Origin: Cronobacter dublinensis subsp. dublinensis LMG 23823
Lineage (GTDB): Bacteria > Pseudomonadota > Gammaproteobacteria > Enterobacterales > Enterobacteriaceae
DNA length: 64,000 nucleotides
Reading direction: 5' to 3'
Assembly (NCBI RefSeq): GCF_001277235.1
Contig: NZ_CP012266.1
Span: forward strand, 2,542,001 to 2,606,000
The translations under genes were made by a program, and so were the position numbers. Positions 42,599 through 51,309 of the stretch are shown here, piece by piece. The notes beneath the pieces are model-generated. The model searched no databases. It was not told the origin of the DNA and worked only from the letters and a program-made list of their open reading frames with translations. The first letter of the stretch is position 1; each line of letters opens with the position of its first letter.

Positions 42599-43963
42599 GT
42601 GATTAGTATATTCGACATGTTTAAGGTGGGCATTGGTCCCTCCTCTTCCCATACCGTAGGGCCGATGAAGGCCGGGAAGCAGTTCGTCGATGACCTGGTC
42701 GAAAAAGGATTATTGCAGGACGTCACCCGCGTCGCGGTGGACGTCTACGGCTCGCTCTCATTGACCGGCAAAGGCCACCATACCGATATCGCGATTATTA
42801 TGGGTCTGGCTGGCAATGAACCCGCCACGGTGGATATCGATGCCATACCGGCGTTTATCCGGGATGTGGAAACGCGCGGCCGTCTGCTGCTTGCTCAGGG
42901 CAGCCACGAAGTGGATTTCCCGAAAGATAACGGCATGCGTTTTCAGAGCGACAACCTGCCGCTGCATGAGAACGGGATGACCATTCACGCCTACAGCGGC
43001 GACAAAGAAATCTACAGCAAAACCTATTACTCCATCGGCGGCGGTTTTATCGTCGACGAAGAACATTTCGGCAAAACCGCCAGCAATGAGGTGAACGTGC
43101 CGTATCCGTTCCACTCCGCCAAAGAGCTGCTGGCGCACTGCAAAGAAACCGGCCTGTCGCTCTCCGGCCTGGTGATGAAAAACGAGCTGGCGCTGCACAG
43201 CAAAAAAGAGATTGAAGACTATTTCGCGGATGTCTGGCAGACCATGCGCGCCTGTATCGATCGCGGGATGAACACCGAAGGCGTGCTCCCGGGGCCGCTG
43301 CGCGTGCCGCGTCGCGCCTCCGCGCTGCGCCGTCTGCTGGTGGCGAGCGATAAGCTCTCCAGCGATCCGATGAACGTGGTGGACTGGGTAAACATGTTCG
43401 CGCTCGCCGTGAACGAAGAGAACGCCGCGGGTGGTCGCGTGGTGACGGCGCCGACCAACGGCGCCTGCGGCATCGTCCCGGCGGTGCTGGCCTATTACGA
43501 TCACTTTATCGAGTCGGTAAGCCCCGATATTTACATCCGCTATTTTTTGGCGTCGGGCGCTATCGGCACGCTGTATAAGATGAACGCCTCTATCTCCGGC
43601 GCCGAAGTGGGCTGCCAGGGCGAGGTGGGCGTCGCCTGTTCGATGGCGGCGGCGGGTCTTGCTGAACTGCTGGGCGCAAGCCCGGAACAGGTGTGCGTGG
43701 CCGCGGAAATCGGCATGGAGCATAACCTGGGGCTGACCTGTGACCCGGTCGCGGGCCAGGTACAGGTGCCGTGCATCGAGCGTAACGCGATTGCCTCGGT
43801 GAAGGCGATCAACGCCTCGCGCATGGCGATGCGCCGCACCAGCGAGCCGCGCGTCTCGCTCGACAAGGTTATCGAGACCATGTACGAAACCGGCAAGGAT
43901 ATGAACGCCAAATACCGTGAAACCTCACGCGGCGGCCTGGCCATCAAAGTTCAGTGTGATTAA
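42599..43963 (+). CDS. sdaA: L-serine dehydratase 1
   Basis: 454-aa Fe-S enzyme deaminating L-serine to pyruvate. GTG start at 42599 (ISIFDMFKVGIGPSSSHTVGPM), with AGGAG 8 bp upstream, giving exactly the E. coli length; the longer frame is untenable. The beta domain is N-terminal. Cluster cysteines are in the alpha domain: TNGACGIVPAVL, SGAEVGCQGEVGVACSMAAAGL and LTCDPVAGQVQVPCIERNAIA. Terminator follows. Confidence 0.97.
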   Translation: MISIFDMFKVGIGPSSSHTVGPMKAGKQFVDDLVEKGLLQDVTRVAVDVYGSLSLTGKGHHTDIAIIMGLAGNEPATVDIDAIPAFIRDVETRGRLLLAQGSHEVDFPKDNGMRFQSDNLPLHENGMTIHAYSGDKEIYSKTYYSIGGGFIVDEEHFGKTASNEVNVPYPFHSAKELLAHCKETGLSLSGLVMKNELALHSKKEIEDYFADVWQTMRACIDRGMNTEGVLPGPLRVPRRASALRRLLVASDKLSSDPMNVVDWVNMFALAVNEENAAGGRVVTAPTNGACGIVPAVLAYYDHFIESVSPDIYIRYFLASGAIGTLYKMNASISGAEVGCQGEVGVACSMAAAGLAELLGASPEQVCVAAEIGMEHNLGLTCDPVAGQVQVPCIERNAIASVKAINASRMAMRRTSEPRVSLDKVIETMYETGKDMNAKYRETSRGGLAIKVQCD

Positions 43964-43971
43964 CACCTCAC

Positions 43972-43997
43972 AGCGCCGCGCTTGCGGCGCTTTTTTA
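43972..43997 (+). terminator. Terminator of sdaA
   Basis: AGCGCCGC-GCTT-GCGGCGCT stem-loop followed by six T residues. Confidence 0.9.
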
Positions 43998-44085
43998 TCA
44001 CCGTCCGCCTTTTATTCCTCCCGTCGCGTCAACCCCCACTACACTCTTAACATTCAGCCTTTTATTACTCAGCTGAGCCTGAGAG

Positions 44086-45693
44086 ATGAAGCCTATGCAA
44101 AAAGCGCAGCGTATTATTCGGGCTTACCGCCGTCGGCGGTTGATCCTCTGTGTCGTCCTCGCCCTGCTGGCGTTGATTCTGACGCTGGGCATACGCTATT
44201 TCTCTGACCGCAAACAGTATCAGCGCGACACCACGCGCTACGCCGCGCATGCGGTTGCGACGCTCGACGAACTGCTGGTGCCGCTGGACGCCGCGCGCGC
44301 CGCGCTGCTGCCGCTGGTCGGAATGCCGTGCCAGCAGGTGCATCGCCAGCTGCGCGAGATGGCGGCGAGCCTGCAGACGGTGCGCTCTATCGCGCTTATC
44401 AATGACGGTACGCTCTACTGCTCCAGCATTTTCGGCGAGCGCAACGTGCCGGTTCACCAGTTGCAGCCGCATCTGCCCGCCCCCACGCCGCTGATGCGCC
44501 TCTCGCGCGACCGCTCGCTGCTCAAAGGCAGCCCGGTGTTGATCGTCTGGACGCCCGCCATTGATAACGGCATGTCAGGCGTGTTGCAGTCGGTGAATAT
44601 CGAGTTTATTTCAGGCCTGCTGCTTAACCCGGATCCACCGGGCATCGAACACGTGTTGTTCGATGTGGCGGGCTCGCATCTGGAATATGGGCGCGGCCTC
44701 GTGGAGGCGCTGCCCACCGGCGACAACCTGACGCGTTATGAAAAATCCTCCAGCCGCTACCCATTCTCGGTCACGCTGTATGGCCCGTCGCCGGGCGCGC
44801 TGGCGCTGAAAAACCTGCCGAGCCAGCTGCCGCTCGCGGTATTGTTAAGCCTGCTGATCGGCTACATCGCCTGGCTTGCGACCGCCCGTCGCATGAGTTT
44901 TTCCTGGGAGATCAATCTTGGCATCGCCAACAATGAGTTTGAGGTTTACTGCCAGCCGCTGGTGAGCGGTAAAACCGGCGAATGCACGGGCGTGGAGCTG
45001 CTCCTGCGCTGGAATAATCCACGCCTGGGGCCCATCGCGCCGGATGTGTTTATCCCCCTTGCCGAGCAGCTCAGGCTGATTAACGCGCTGACACGTTATG
45101 TGCTGATTAAAACGGTCGAACAGCGCCACTTTTTCCCGGCCTCCGCCGATTTCCACATCGGAGTGAATATCGCCGCCAGCCACTTTCATCAGGGCGTGAT
45201 CATTGACGATCTGAAGCGCTACTGGTATCCGTCCCGCCCGGTGCAGCCGCTGTTTCTGGAGCTGACCGAGCGCGACGCGCTGCCCGAAGTGGACTACCGC
45301 GTGGCGCACGATCTGCGCCAGCTCGGCGTGAAGCTTGCGATCGACGATTTCGGCACCGGCCAGAGTTCGCTCTCGTATCTGGAAACGTTAAGCCCCGACG
45401 TGCTTAAAATGGATAAACGCTTTACGGCGGCCATCGGCACCGATGCCGTGAACTCGACCGTGACGGACATTATTATCGCGATGGCAAGACGGCTGAAGAT
45501 TGAACTGGTGGCGGAAGGCGTGGAAACCGAAGAGCAGGCCGCGTATTTGTGCCGCCTCGGCGTGCCGGTGTTGCAGGGGTATTTATTCGCGCATCCGATG
45601 CCGCTTGAGGCGTTGCCGCAGTGGCTGGAACAACGGCGCGCCCATCCGGGCACGCCGTTCTGGCGCCGACGCTTGCCGGCACCAATAATTTAA
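44086..45693 (+). CDS. pdeD: Cyclic-di-GMP phosphodiesterase with CSS periplasmic sensor
   Basis: 535-aa inner-membrane protein. TM1 is RLILCVVLALLALILTLGI (about 20-38). The periplasmic CSS domain contains GTLYCSSIFGERNVPVH near residue 110 with the redox Cys, followed by TM2 LPLAVLLSLLIGYIAWLA (about 248-265). The EAL domain has ELLLRW in place of EALLRW (the Glu is kept), GVNIAASHFHQG, LELTERDAL, IDDFGTGQSSLSYLE, LKMDKRF, VAEGVETEEQA and LQGYLFAHPMP. Active-site DDFGTG and Glu residues remain, so activity is likely. Matches E. coli YoaD in place and architecture. Confidence 0.93.
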   Translation: MKPMQKAQRIIRAYRRRRLILCVVLALLALILTLGIRYFSDRKQYQRDTTRYAAHAVATLDELLVPLDAARAALLPLVGMPCQQVHRQLREMAASLQTVRSIALINDGTLYCSSIFGERNVPVHQLQPHLPAPTPLMRLSRDRSLLKGSPVLIVWTPAIDNGMSGVLQSVNIEFISGLLLNPDPPGIEHVLFDVAGSHLEYGRGLVEALPTGDNLTRYEKSSSRYPFSVTLYGPSPGALALKNLPSQLPLAVLLSLLIGYIAWLATARRMSFSWEINLGIANNEFEVYCQPLVSGKTGECTGVELLLRWNNPRLGPIAPDVFIPLAEQLRLINALTRYVLIKTVEQRHFFPASADFHIGVNIAASHFHQGVIIDDLKRYWYPSRPVQPLFLELTERDALPEVDYRVAHDLRQLGVKLAIDDFGTGQSSLSYLETLSPDVLKMDKRFTAAIGTDAVNSTVTDIIIAMARRLKIELVAEGVETEEQAAYLCRLGVPVLQGYLFAHPMPLEALPQWLEQRRAHPGTPFWRRRLPAPII

Positions 45694-45696
45694 CGG

Positions 45697-47259
45697 TTAT
45701 TCTTCTTCGTCGTCGTGCAGCGGCGCGTCTTTTACCACGCGCACCAGATCGATGCGGTAGTCATTCGCCTCAACGATGGTGATACGCAGCGGCGGCATCG
45801 CCAGTTCGTCGCCCACGCGCGGGATCTGCCCGTTAATGGCGATAACCAGGCCAGCCACCGTCGCGATATCTTCTTCGTCACTGACTAACGACGGGAGATC
45901 CAGCGTCTGCTGCAATGCGTGCAGGTCGGTTGAGCCTTTCACCAGCCAGCCGTCGCCGTCGTGGATGATTTCCGGCGTTTCATCGGCGTCCGGGAATTCG
46001 CCCGCGATGGCCTCCAGCACGTCCAGCGGCGTGACCAGGCCCTGCACTACGCCAAACTCGTTGTTGACGATAACAAAGCTGCCCCGCGCGCGACGCAGCA
46101 CGCCCAGCAGGTTGATCGGATCCAGCGTCTCCGGCACCACGATGACCGGGGTCGCCGAGGCGATGGCCGCGACGTCGACACCCTCTTCCAGCGCCACCAG
46201 CAGCTCTTTGGCGCGCACCACGCCGATGATTTCATCGAGCTCGCCGCGACACACCGGGAACAGGCTGTGCGGCGATGACAGTAACTGCTCGCGGATTTCA
46301 TCAACGCTGCGGCTGGCGTCCACCCAGCTGATTTCGCCGCGCGGCGTCATGATGCTGCGTAGCGAACGAGAAGCCAGCGTCAGTACGCCGTTAATCATAT
46401 AGCGCTCTTCTTCGGCAAATGCTTCGGCGTGCACCGGCACCACGGCGTGATGTTCGGTTTCGCTGACCGGCGCCGGGCGACGACGGTTGCCCATCAGGCG
46501 CAGGATAGCTTCAGCGGTACGCGCGCGCAGCGGCAGGTTCGACTGATGCTTGAGAAAGTTGCGGCGCGCCACCTGATTGAAAAACTCGATGATGATAGAA
46601 AAACCGATGGCCGCGTAGAGATAGCCCTTCGGAATATGGAAACCGAAGCCTTCCGCCACCAGGCTCAGACCAATCATCAGCAGGAAGCTCAGGCAGAGCA
46701 CCACCACTGTCGGATGCGCGTTAACAAAGTTCGTCAACGGTTTCGAGGCGAGCAGCATCACGCCCATCGCAATCACCACCGCAGCCATCATCACCGGCAG
46801 ATGATTCACCATACCGACCGCCGTTATCACCGCATCCAGCGAGAAGACGGCATCAAGCACCACAATCTGCAATACCACGACCCAGAAGCTGGCGTAGCCT
46901 TTGCCGTGGCTGTCGTTGTGCTGACGGTTTTCCAGACGTTCATGCAGCTCGGTTGTGGCCTTAAACAGCAGGAACAGCCCCCCAAGAAGCATAATCAAAT
47001 CACGGCCGGAGAAGCTCAGGTCCCAGACGCTGAACAACGGACGGGTGAGCGTCACCATCCAGGAGATCAGCGACAGCAAACCTAAGCGCATCACCAGCGC
47101 CAGGGATAAACCAATCAAACGCGCTTTATCGCGCTGCTTCGGCGGCAGTTTATCCGCGAGAATGGCGATAAAGACGAGGTTGTCGATGCCGAGCACGATC
47201 TCCAGCACGACCAGCGTTAATAAGCCGACCCAGATGGAGGGGTCCATTAAGAATTCCAT
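45697..47259 (-). CDS. yoaE: TerC/CBS/CorC-domain inner-membrane protein YoaE
   Basis: 520-aa protein. The TerC-like membrane domain (about 1-235, seven helices) begins LMDPSIWVGLLTLVVLEIVLGIDNLVFIAILADKLP and keeps the acidic IDN and LDAVFSLDAVITAVGMV motifs. Two CBS domains follow (about 305-430), then a C-terminal CorC_HlyC domain. TerC relatives include manganese exporters; YoaE itself is uncharacterised. Its minus-strand leader is long and contains AGGAGTAG. Confidence 0.95.
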   Translation of the reverse strand: MEFLMDPSIWVGLLTLVVLEIVLGIDNLVFIAILADKLPPKQRDKARLIGLSLALVMRLGLLSLISWMVTLTRPLFSVWDLSFSGRDLIMLLGGLFLLFKATTELHERLENRQHNDSHGKGYASFWVVVLQIVVLDAVFSLDAVITAVGMVNHLPVMMAAVVIAMGVMLLASKPLTNFVNAHPTVVVLCLSFLLMIGLSLVAEGFGFHIPKGYLYAAIGFSIIIEFFNQVARRNFLKHQSNLPLRARTAEAILRLMGNRRRPAPVSETEHHAVVPVHAEAFAEEERYMINGVLTLASRSLRSIMTPRGEISWVDASRSVDEIREQLLSSPHSLFPVCRGELDEIIGVVRAKELLVALEEGVDVAAIASATPVIVVPETLDPINLLGVLRRARGSFVIVNNEFGVVQGLVTPLDVLEAIAGEFPDADETPEIIHDGDGWLVKGSTDLHALQQTLDLPSLVSDEEDIATVAGLVIAINGQIPRVGDELAMPPLRITIVEANDYRIDLVRVVKDAPLHDDEEE

Positions 47260-47722
47260 AACAGGCTCCTGCGCAAGGAATGACTAAACGGCACCCCAAC
47301 GGTGTTGGGCGCTTTAATAGGGTTTATCAGTGAGTTAAGGCGAAAGCCTTGTGATATGACGGCTGATGAAAGCCTGGAAAAGAAAAGACGTCGGTGACGG
47401 TCCATACGGTGGGCTGCTGCCCGCTACTCCTGTGAATTAATCGGAAATCTACCTTAACAAAGGGTTGTAGCATTTGGCAAAGATTTACCAGAATTTGCAA
47501 TCGCCATGACACAAAATACGCGCATATTTTTCCGCGTACGCCGAATGCCTTGTTTTGCTAACGAAATTACGGAGCTTCATCACAAACATTATTTTTTCGC
47601 GTTCTAAAATAATTCGTGCTTGGGTTCTGAATGCTTACAAATCCTTATCTGAATCGATTCGATAAGCGAATCATTGTTAGCGGTGCCTGTAAGGGTACTG
47701 ACGATAACCACGGAGGTAGCAA
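47260..47722. other. yoaE-manX divergent intergenic region
   Basis: 463 bp without a convincing gene. It holds the long yoaE leader (AGGAGTAG at 47424-47431 on the minus strand, with a GGGC-AGCA-GCCC hairpin just after it), an Mlc/NagC-like operator at 47588-47613, a GATTCG/CGAATC dyad near 47655, and the manX Shine-Dalgarno GGAGG at 47712-47716. Confidence 0.6.
47588..47613 (+). promoter_or_regulatory. Mlc/NagC-type operator of manXYZ
   Basis: Perfect 8-bp arms ATTATTTT / AAAATAAT separated by TTCGCGTTCT, the symmetry typical of Mlc and NagC sites. It lies about 110 bp before manX, whose E. coli counterpart is repressed by Mlc and NagC. Confidence 0.7.
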
Positions 47723-48685
47723 GTGACCATTGCTATTGTCATAGGCACGCATGGCTGGGCGGCTGAACAACTGCTTAAAACAGCGGAAATGCTGTTAGGC
47801 GAGCAGGAAAATGTTGGCTGGATCGATTTCGTGCCCGGCGAAAATGCGGAAACCTTGATCGAAAAATACCGCGCGCAGCTCGAAAAACTGGACACCAGCA
47901 AAGGCGTCATCTTTCTGGTCGATACCTGGGGTGGCAGTCCGTTCAACGCGGCAAGCCGCATTGTCGTAGACCAGCCCAACCATGAAGTCGTCGCCGGGGT
48001 AAATATCCCGATGCTCGTCGAAACCTTAATGGCGCGCGATGACGACCCGACGTTCGATGAGCTGGTAGCGCTTGCGGTGGAAACCGGCCGCGAAGGCGTC
48101 AAAGCGCTGAAAGCTAAACCCGCAGTAAAAGCCGCACCCGCAGCCCCTGCCCCGAAAGCGGCGGCACCGGCAAAACCGATGGGCCCGAAAGATTATATGG
48201 TCATCGGCCTCGCCCGTATCGACGACCGTCTGATCCACGGCCAGGTCGCCACCCGCTGGACCAAAGAGACCAACGTCACGCGCATTATTGTTGTGAGCGA
48301 TGAAGTCGCCGCTGACAACGTGCGTAAAACGCTGCTCACCCAGGTCGCCCCGCCGGGCGTGACCGCGCACGTGGTGGATGTGGCCAAAATGATCCGCGTC
48401 TATAACAACCCGAAATACGCGGGCGAGCGCGTGATGCTGCTGTTCACCAACCCGACCGACGTCGAGCGTGTTGTGGAAGGCGGCGTTAACATCACCTCCG
48501 TGAATATCGGCGGGATAGCGTATCGGCAGGGCAAAACGCAGGTAAACAACGCCGTCTCCGTCGATGAGAAAGATATCGAGGCCTTTAAGAAACTCAACGC
48601 GCGCGGCATTGAGCTGGAAGTGCGTAAAGTCTCAAACGATCCCCGACTGAAAATGATGGATTTAATCAGCAAAGCAGCGCATTGA
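47723..48685 (+). CDS. manX: PTS mannose transporter subunit IIAB
   Basis: 320-aa cytoplasmic phosphotransfer protein. The start is GTG 47723 (TIAIVIGTHGWAAEQLLKTAEM) after GGAGG. The IIA domain (1-~133) carries His10 in IGTHGWAA. An Ala/Pro linker (KPAVKAAPAAPAPKAAAPAKP) joins it to IIB (~157-320) with the phospho-His in ARIDDRLIHGQVATRW near residue 175. In E. coli the early manX mRNA is targeted by the sRNA SgrS. Confidence 0.97.
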   Translation: MTIAIVIGTHGWAAEQLLKTAEMLLGEQENVGWIDFVPGENAETLIEKYRAQLEKLDTSKGVIFLVDTWGGSPFNAASRIVVDQPNHEVVAGVNIPMLVETLMARDDDPTFDELVALAVETGREGVKALKAKPAVKAAPAAPAPKAAAPAKPMGPKDYMVIGLARIDDRLIHGQVATRWTKETNVTRIIVVSDEVAADNVRKTLLTQVAPPGVTAHVVDVAKMIRVYNNPKYAGERVMLLFTNPTDVERVVEGGVNITSVNIGGIAYRQGKTQVNNAVSVDEKDIEAFKKLNARGIELEVRKVSNDPRLKMMDLISKAAH

Positions 48686-48750
48686 CGGCTTTGCACGGTT
48701 AACAATTACTCAGTTTTTACACGTCAGTTTGATATCACAGGAGAAGTACA

Positions 48751-49551
48751 ATGGAGATTACCACTCTTCAGATTGTGCTGGTGTTCATCGTCGCCTGTAT
48801 CGCCGGTATGGAATCGGTGCTTGATGAATTTCAGTTTCACCGTCCGCTGGTGGCCTGTACCCTGGTCGGGGCCGTGCTGGGCGACATGAAAACCGGCATT
48901 ATCATCGGCGGTACGCTGGAGATGATAGCGCTCGGCTGGATGAATATCGGGGCCGCCGTGGCGCCTGACGCCGCGCTCGCGTCGATCATTTCCACCATTC
49001 TGGTTATCGCCGGGCATCAGAGCATCGGCGCCGGTATTGCGCTGGCCATTCCGCTGGCGGCGGCAGGCCAGGTGCTGACCATCATCGTGCGTACTATTAC
49101 TGTCGGCTTCCAGCACGCGGCTGATAAGGCGGCCGAGAACGGCAACCTCACCGCGCTCTCCTGGATCCACGTCTCGTCTCTGTTCTTACAGGCGATGCGT
49201 ATCGCGATCCCGGCGGTTATCGTGGCGATTTCTGTCGGCACCAGCGAAGTACAGCAGATGCTGAGCGCCATCCCGCAAGTGGTAACCGGCGGCCTGAATA
49301 TCGCAGGCGGCATGATTGTGGTGGTAGGTTACGCGATGGTCATCAACATGATGCGCGCGGGCTACCTGATGCCGTTCTTCTATCTTGGCTTCGTGACCGC
49401 GGCCTTTACCGATTTCAACCTCGTGGCGCTGGGCGTGATTGGCACCGTTATGGCGGTGCTCTATATCCAGCTGAGCCCGAAATATAACCGCTCGGCAGCG
49501 GCTCCCGCGCAGTCTGCAGGCGCGAACGATCTTGATAACGAACTGGATTAA
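48751..49551 (+). CDS. manY: PTS mannose transporter subunit IIC
   Basis: 266-aa membrane channel subunit, highly similar to E. coli ManY (METTTL-like start MEITTLQIVLVFIVACIAGM; GTLEMIALGWMNIGAAVAPDAALASIISTILVI; ends NDLDNELD). Works with ManZ to import mannose, glucose, glucosamine and related hexoses. 65 bp after manX. Confidence 0.97.
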   Translation: MEITTLQIVLVFIVACIAGMESVLDEFQFHRPLVACTLVGAVLGDMKTGIIIGGTLEMIALGWMNIGAAVAPDAALASIISTILVIAGHQSIGAGIALAIPLAAAGQVLTIIVRTITVGFQHAADKAAENGNLTALSWIHVSSLFLQAMRIAIPAVIVAISVGTSEVQQMLSAIPQVVTGGLNIAGGMIVVVGYAMVINMMRAGYLMPFFYLGFVTAAFTDFNLVALGVIGTVMAVLYIQLSPKYNRSAAAPAQSAGANDLDNELD

Positions 49552-49563
49552 CAGGTGAGCGAC

Positions 49564-50415
49564 ATGGTTGATATGACTAAAACAACGGGTGAGAAAAAGC
49601 TGACCCCGGGCGATGTGCGCGGCGTATTTATTCGCTCTAACCTCTTCCAGGGATCGTGGAACTTTGAACGTATGCAGGCGCTCGGCTTCTGCTTCTCAAT
49701 GATCCCGGCGATTCGTCGCCTTTATCCTGAGAATAATGAAGCGCGCCGCCAGGCGATTAAGCGCCATCTGGAGTTTTTCAACACCCATCCGTATGTCGCG
49801 GCGCCGGTGCTCGGCGTGACGCTGGCGATGGAAGAGCAGCGCGCGAACGGCGCGGCCATCGACGACGGCGCGATTAACGGCATTAAAGTGGGGCTGATGG
49901 GACCGCTCGCAGGCGTCGGCGACCCGATTTTCTGGGGTACGGTGCGTCCGGTGTTCGCGGCGCTCGGCGCGGGTATCGCGATGAGCGGCAGCCTGCTCGG
50001 CCCGCTGCTGTTCTTTGTGCTGTTTAACCTGGTGCGCCTAGCCACCCGCTACTATGGCGTGGCTTATGGCTATCGCAAAGGCGTCGATATCGTCAAGGAT
50101 ATGGGCGGCGGCTTCCTGCAAAAACTGACCGAGGGGGCGTCCATTCTCGGCCTGTTTGTCATGGGGGCGCTCGTTAATAAGTGGACGCACGTGAATATCC
50201 CGCTGGTCGTATCGCGCATCACCGACCAGACGGGCGCCCAAAAAGTCACCACGGTACAAACCATTCTGGACCAGCTGATGCCGGGCCTGGTGCCGCTGCT
50301 GTTGACGTTCGCCTGTATGTGGTTACTGCGTAAAAAAGTGAATCCGCTGTGGATAATCGTCGGGTTCTTCGTGATTGGTATCGCCGGTTACGCGGTCGGC
50401 CTGCTCGGCCAGTAA
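49564..50415 (+). CDS. manZ: PTS mannose transporter subunit IID
   Basis: 283-aa membrane subunit. ATG 49564 (MVDMTKTTGEKKLTPGDVRG) gives the E. coli length; a GTG three codons earlier is possible but less likely. Family signatures: RSNLFQGSWNFERMQALGFCFSMIPAIRRLYP and GLMGPLAGVGDPIFWGTVRPVFAALGAGIAMSG. It follows manY by 12 bp. A hairpin with T-run separates it from yobD. Confidence 0.97.
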   Translation: MVDMTKTTGEKKLTPGDVRGVFIRSNLFQGSWNFERMQALGFCFSMIPAIRRLYPENNEARRQAIKRHLEFFNTHPYVAAPVLGVTLAMEEQRANGAAIDDGAINGIKVGLMGPLAGVGDPIFWGTVRPVFAALGAGIAMSGSLLGPLLFFVLFNLVRLATRYYGVAYGYRKGVDIVKDMGGGFLQKLTEGASILGLFVMGALVNKWTHVNIPLVVSRITDQTGAQKVTTVQTILDQLMPGLVPLLLTFACMWLLRKKVNPLWIIVGFFVIGIAGYAVGLLGQ

Positions 50416-50430
50416 CGGCGCAGTGTGTTC

Positions 50431-50460
50431 GCCGGGGGCCTATGGCTCCCGGCTTTTTTA
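50431..50460 (+). terminator. Terminator after manZ
   Basis: GCCGGGGGCC-TAT-GGCTCCCGGC (one mismatch) followed by six T residues, 15 bp past manZ; it would limit readthrough into yobD. Confidence 0.8.
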
Positions 50461-50475
50461 TTTAAGGGAGACGGC

Positions 50476-50934
50476 ATGACGCTGACGGACGGGGTTCTGG
50501 TCACTTTTATTATCGCGCTGCTGGGCTGGGCCATTTACGACCAGTGGGGCATGGAACGGCGTCACGGCAAGACGCTGCTGCGGGTGGCGCTGCTGCGACG
50601 CGGTCGCGTTGACGGTCTCATCTTCACCGGCCTGGTCGCCATCCTGCTCTGGCAGAACGTGACGACGCATGGCGCGCCGCTCACCACCTGGCTGCTGTGC
50701 GCGCTGGGACTGGTGGCAATTTATCTCTTCTGGATCCGCGAGCCGCAAATACGCTTTAAGCGCGAAGGCTTTTTCTTTGGCGCGGGCTGGGTGAAATATA
50801 ATCATATTAAGACAATGAATTTATCGGAGGATGGCGTGCTGGTAGTCCAATTACCGAAGCTGCGTTTACTCGTGCGGGTAAAGAATATTGACGACCTGGA
50901 GAAGATTTACCAGTTTATGCTTAATAATCAATAA
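50476..50934 (+). CDS. yobD: DUF986 inner-membrane protein YobD
   Basis: 152-aa membrane protein of the UPF0266/DUF986 family. ATG 50476 (MTLTDGVLVTFIIALLGWAIY) follows GGGAG and gives the E. coli length. Three hydrophobic segments (about 5-23, 45-63, 68-85) and a cytosolic C-terminal beta-rich domain (REPQIRFKREGFFFGAGWVKYNHIKTMNL). Unknown function. In E. coli it also lies between manZ and mntP. Confidence 0.93.
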   Translation: MTLTDGVLVTFIIALLGWAIYDQWGMERRHGKTLLRVALLRRGRVDGLIFTGLVAILLWQNVTTHGAPLTTWLLCALGLVAIYLFWIREPQIRFKREGFFFGAGWVKYNHIKTMNLSEDGVLVVQLPKLRLLVRVKNIDDLEKIYQFMLNNQ

Positions 50935-50940
50935 ACTATA

Positions 50941-50960
50941 AATATAGCACAGGCTATTTT
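50941..50960. promoter_or_regulatory. MntR box 1 upstream of mntP
   Basis: AATATAGC-ACAG-GCTATTTT closely matches the MntR palindrome (AACATAGC-N4-GCTATGTT). In E. coli Mn-MntR is required for induction of mntP. Confidence 0.7.
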
Positions 50961-50981
50961 TACGCGTAAAAAATAACCGCA

Positions 50982-51001
50982 CTTATAGCCCGTGCTATAT
51001 T
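50982..51001. promoter_or_regulatory. MntR box 2 upstream of mntP
   Basis: TTATAGC-CCGT-GCTATAT, a second MntR-type palindrome centred about 41 bp from the first, i.e. near four helical turns, so both lie on the same DNA face. Confidence 0.65.
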
Positions 51002-51129
51002 CCCCACGGTCTCCTTACTTTAATTCTTAACAAGTTCTTCACGTCCTGCCGTTAATCGAAAACCATTCTCATTTATAACTAAAAGCGTATTACCTGATTA
51101 TTGTCTTTGCCGTCTGGAATATGGTAAGG

Positions 51130-51255
51130 TTGCGCCCGTCATTGGGGAGTAGCCAATTTTCGTACAGGAAATGTACGCGTCAACATACTCGTTGCAAAAC
51201 GTGGCGCGTACGGACTGAAGCCCTTTCAGTCAGGCGAGACCATTGCACGCTGCTG
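51130..51255 (+). ncRNA. yybP-ykoY manganese riboswitch (SraF) of mntP
   Basis: The leader contains the hallmark GGGGAGTAG at 51144-51152, then GTCAACATACTCGTTGCAAA at about 51179 and the closing CAGGCGAGACC near 51231, as in the E. coli mntP leader. Mn2+ binding favours translation and/or transcription of the downstream exporter. Aptamer limits are approximate. Confidence 0.92.
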
Positions 51256-51309
51256 CTGTTTACTGGGGGCGGTTGGCGTGTATATGGAGATCCCGGTCAG
51301 GACCTGTGT

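Noticed and set aside
47327..47512. 61-codon minus-strand frame upstream of yoaE
   Set aside because: No ribosome-binding site or family resemblance. The region is better explained as yoaE leader.
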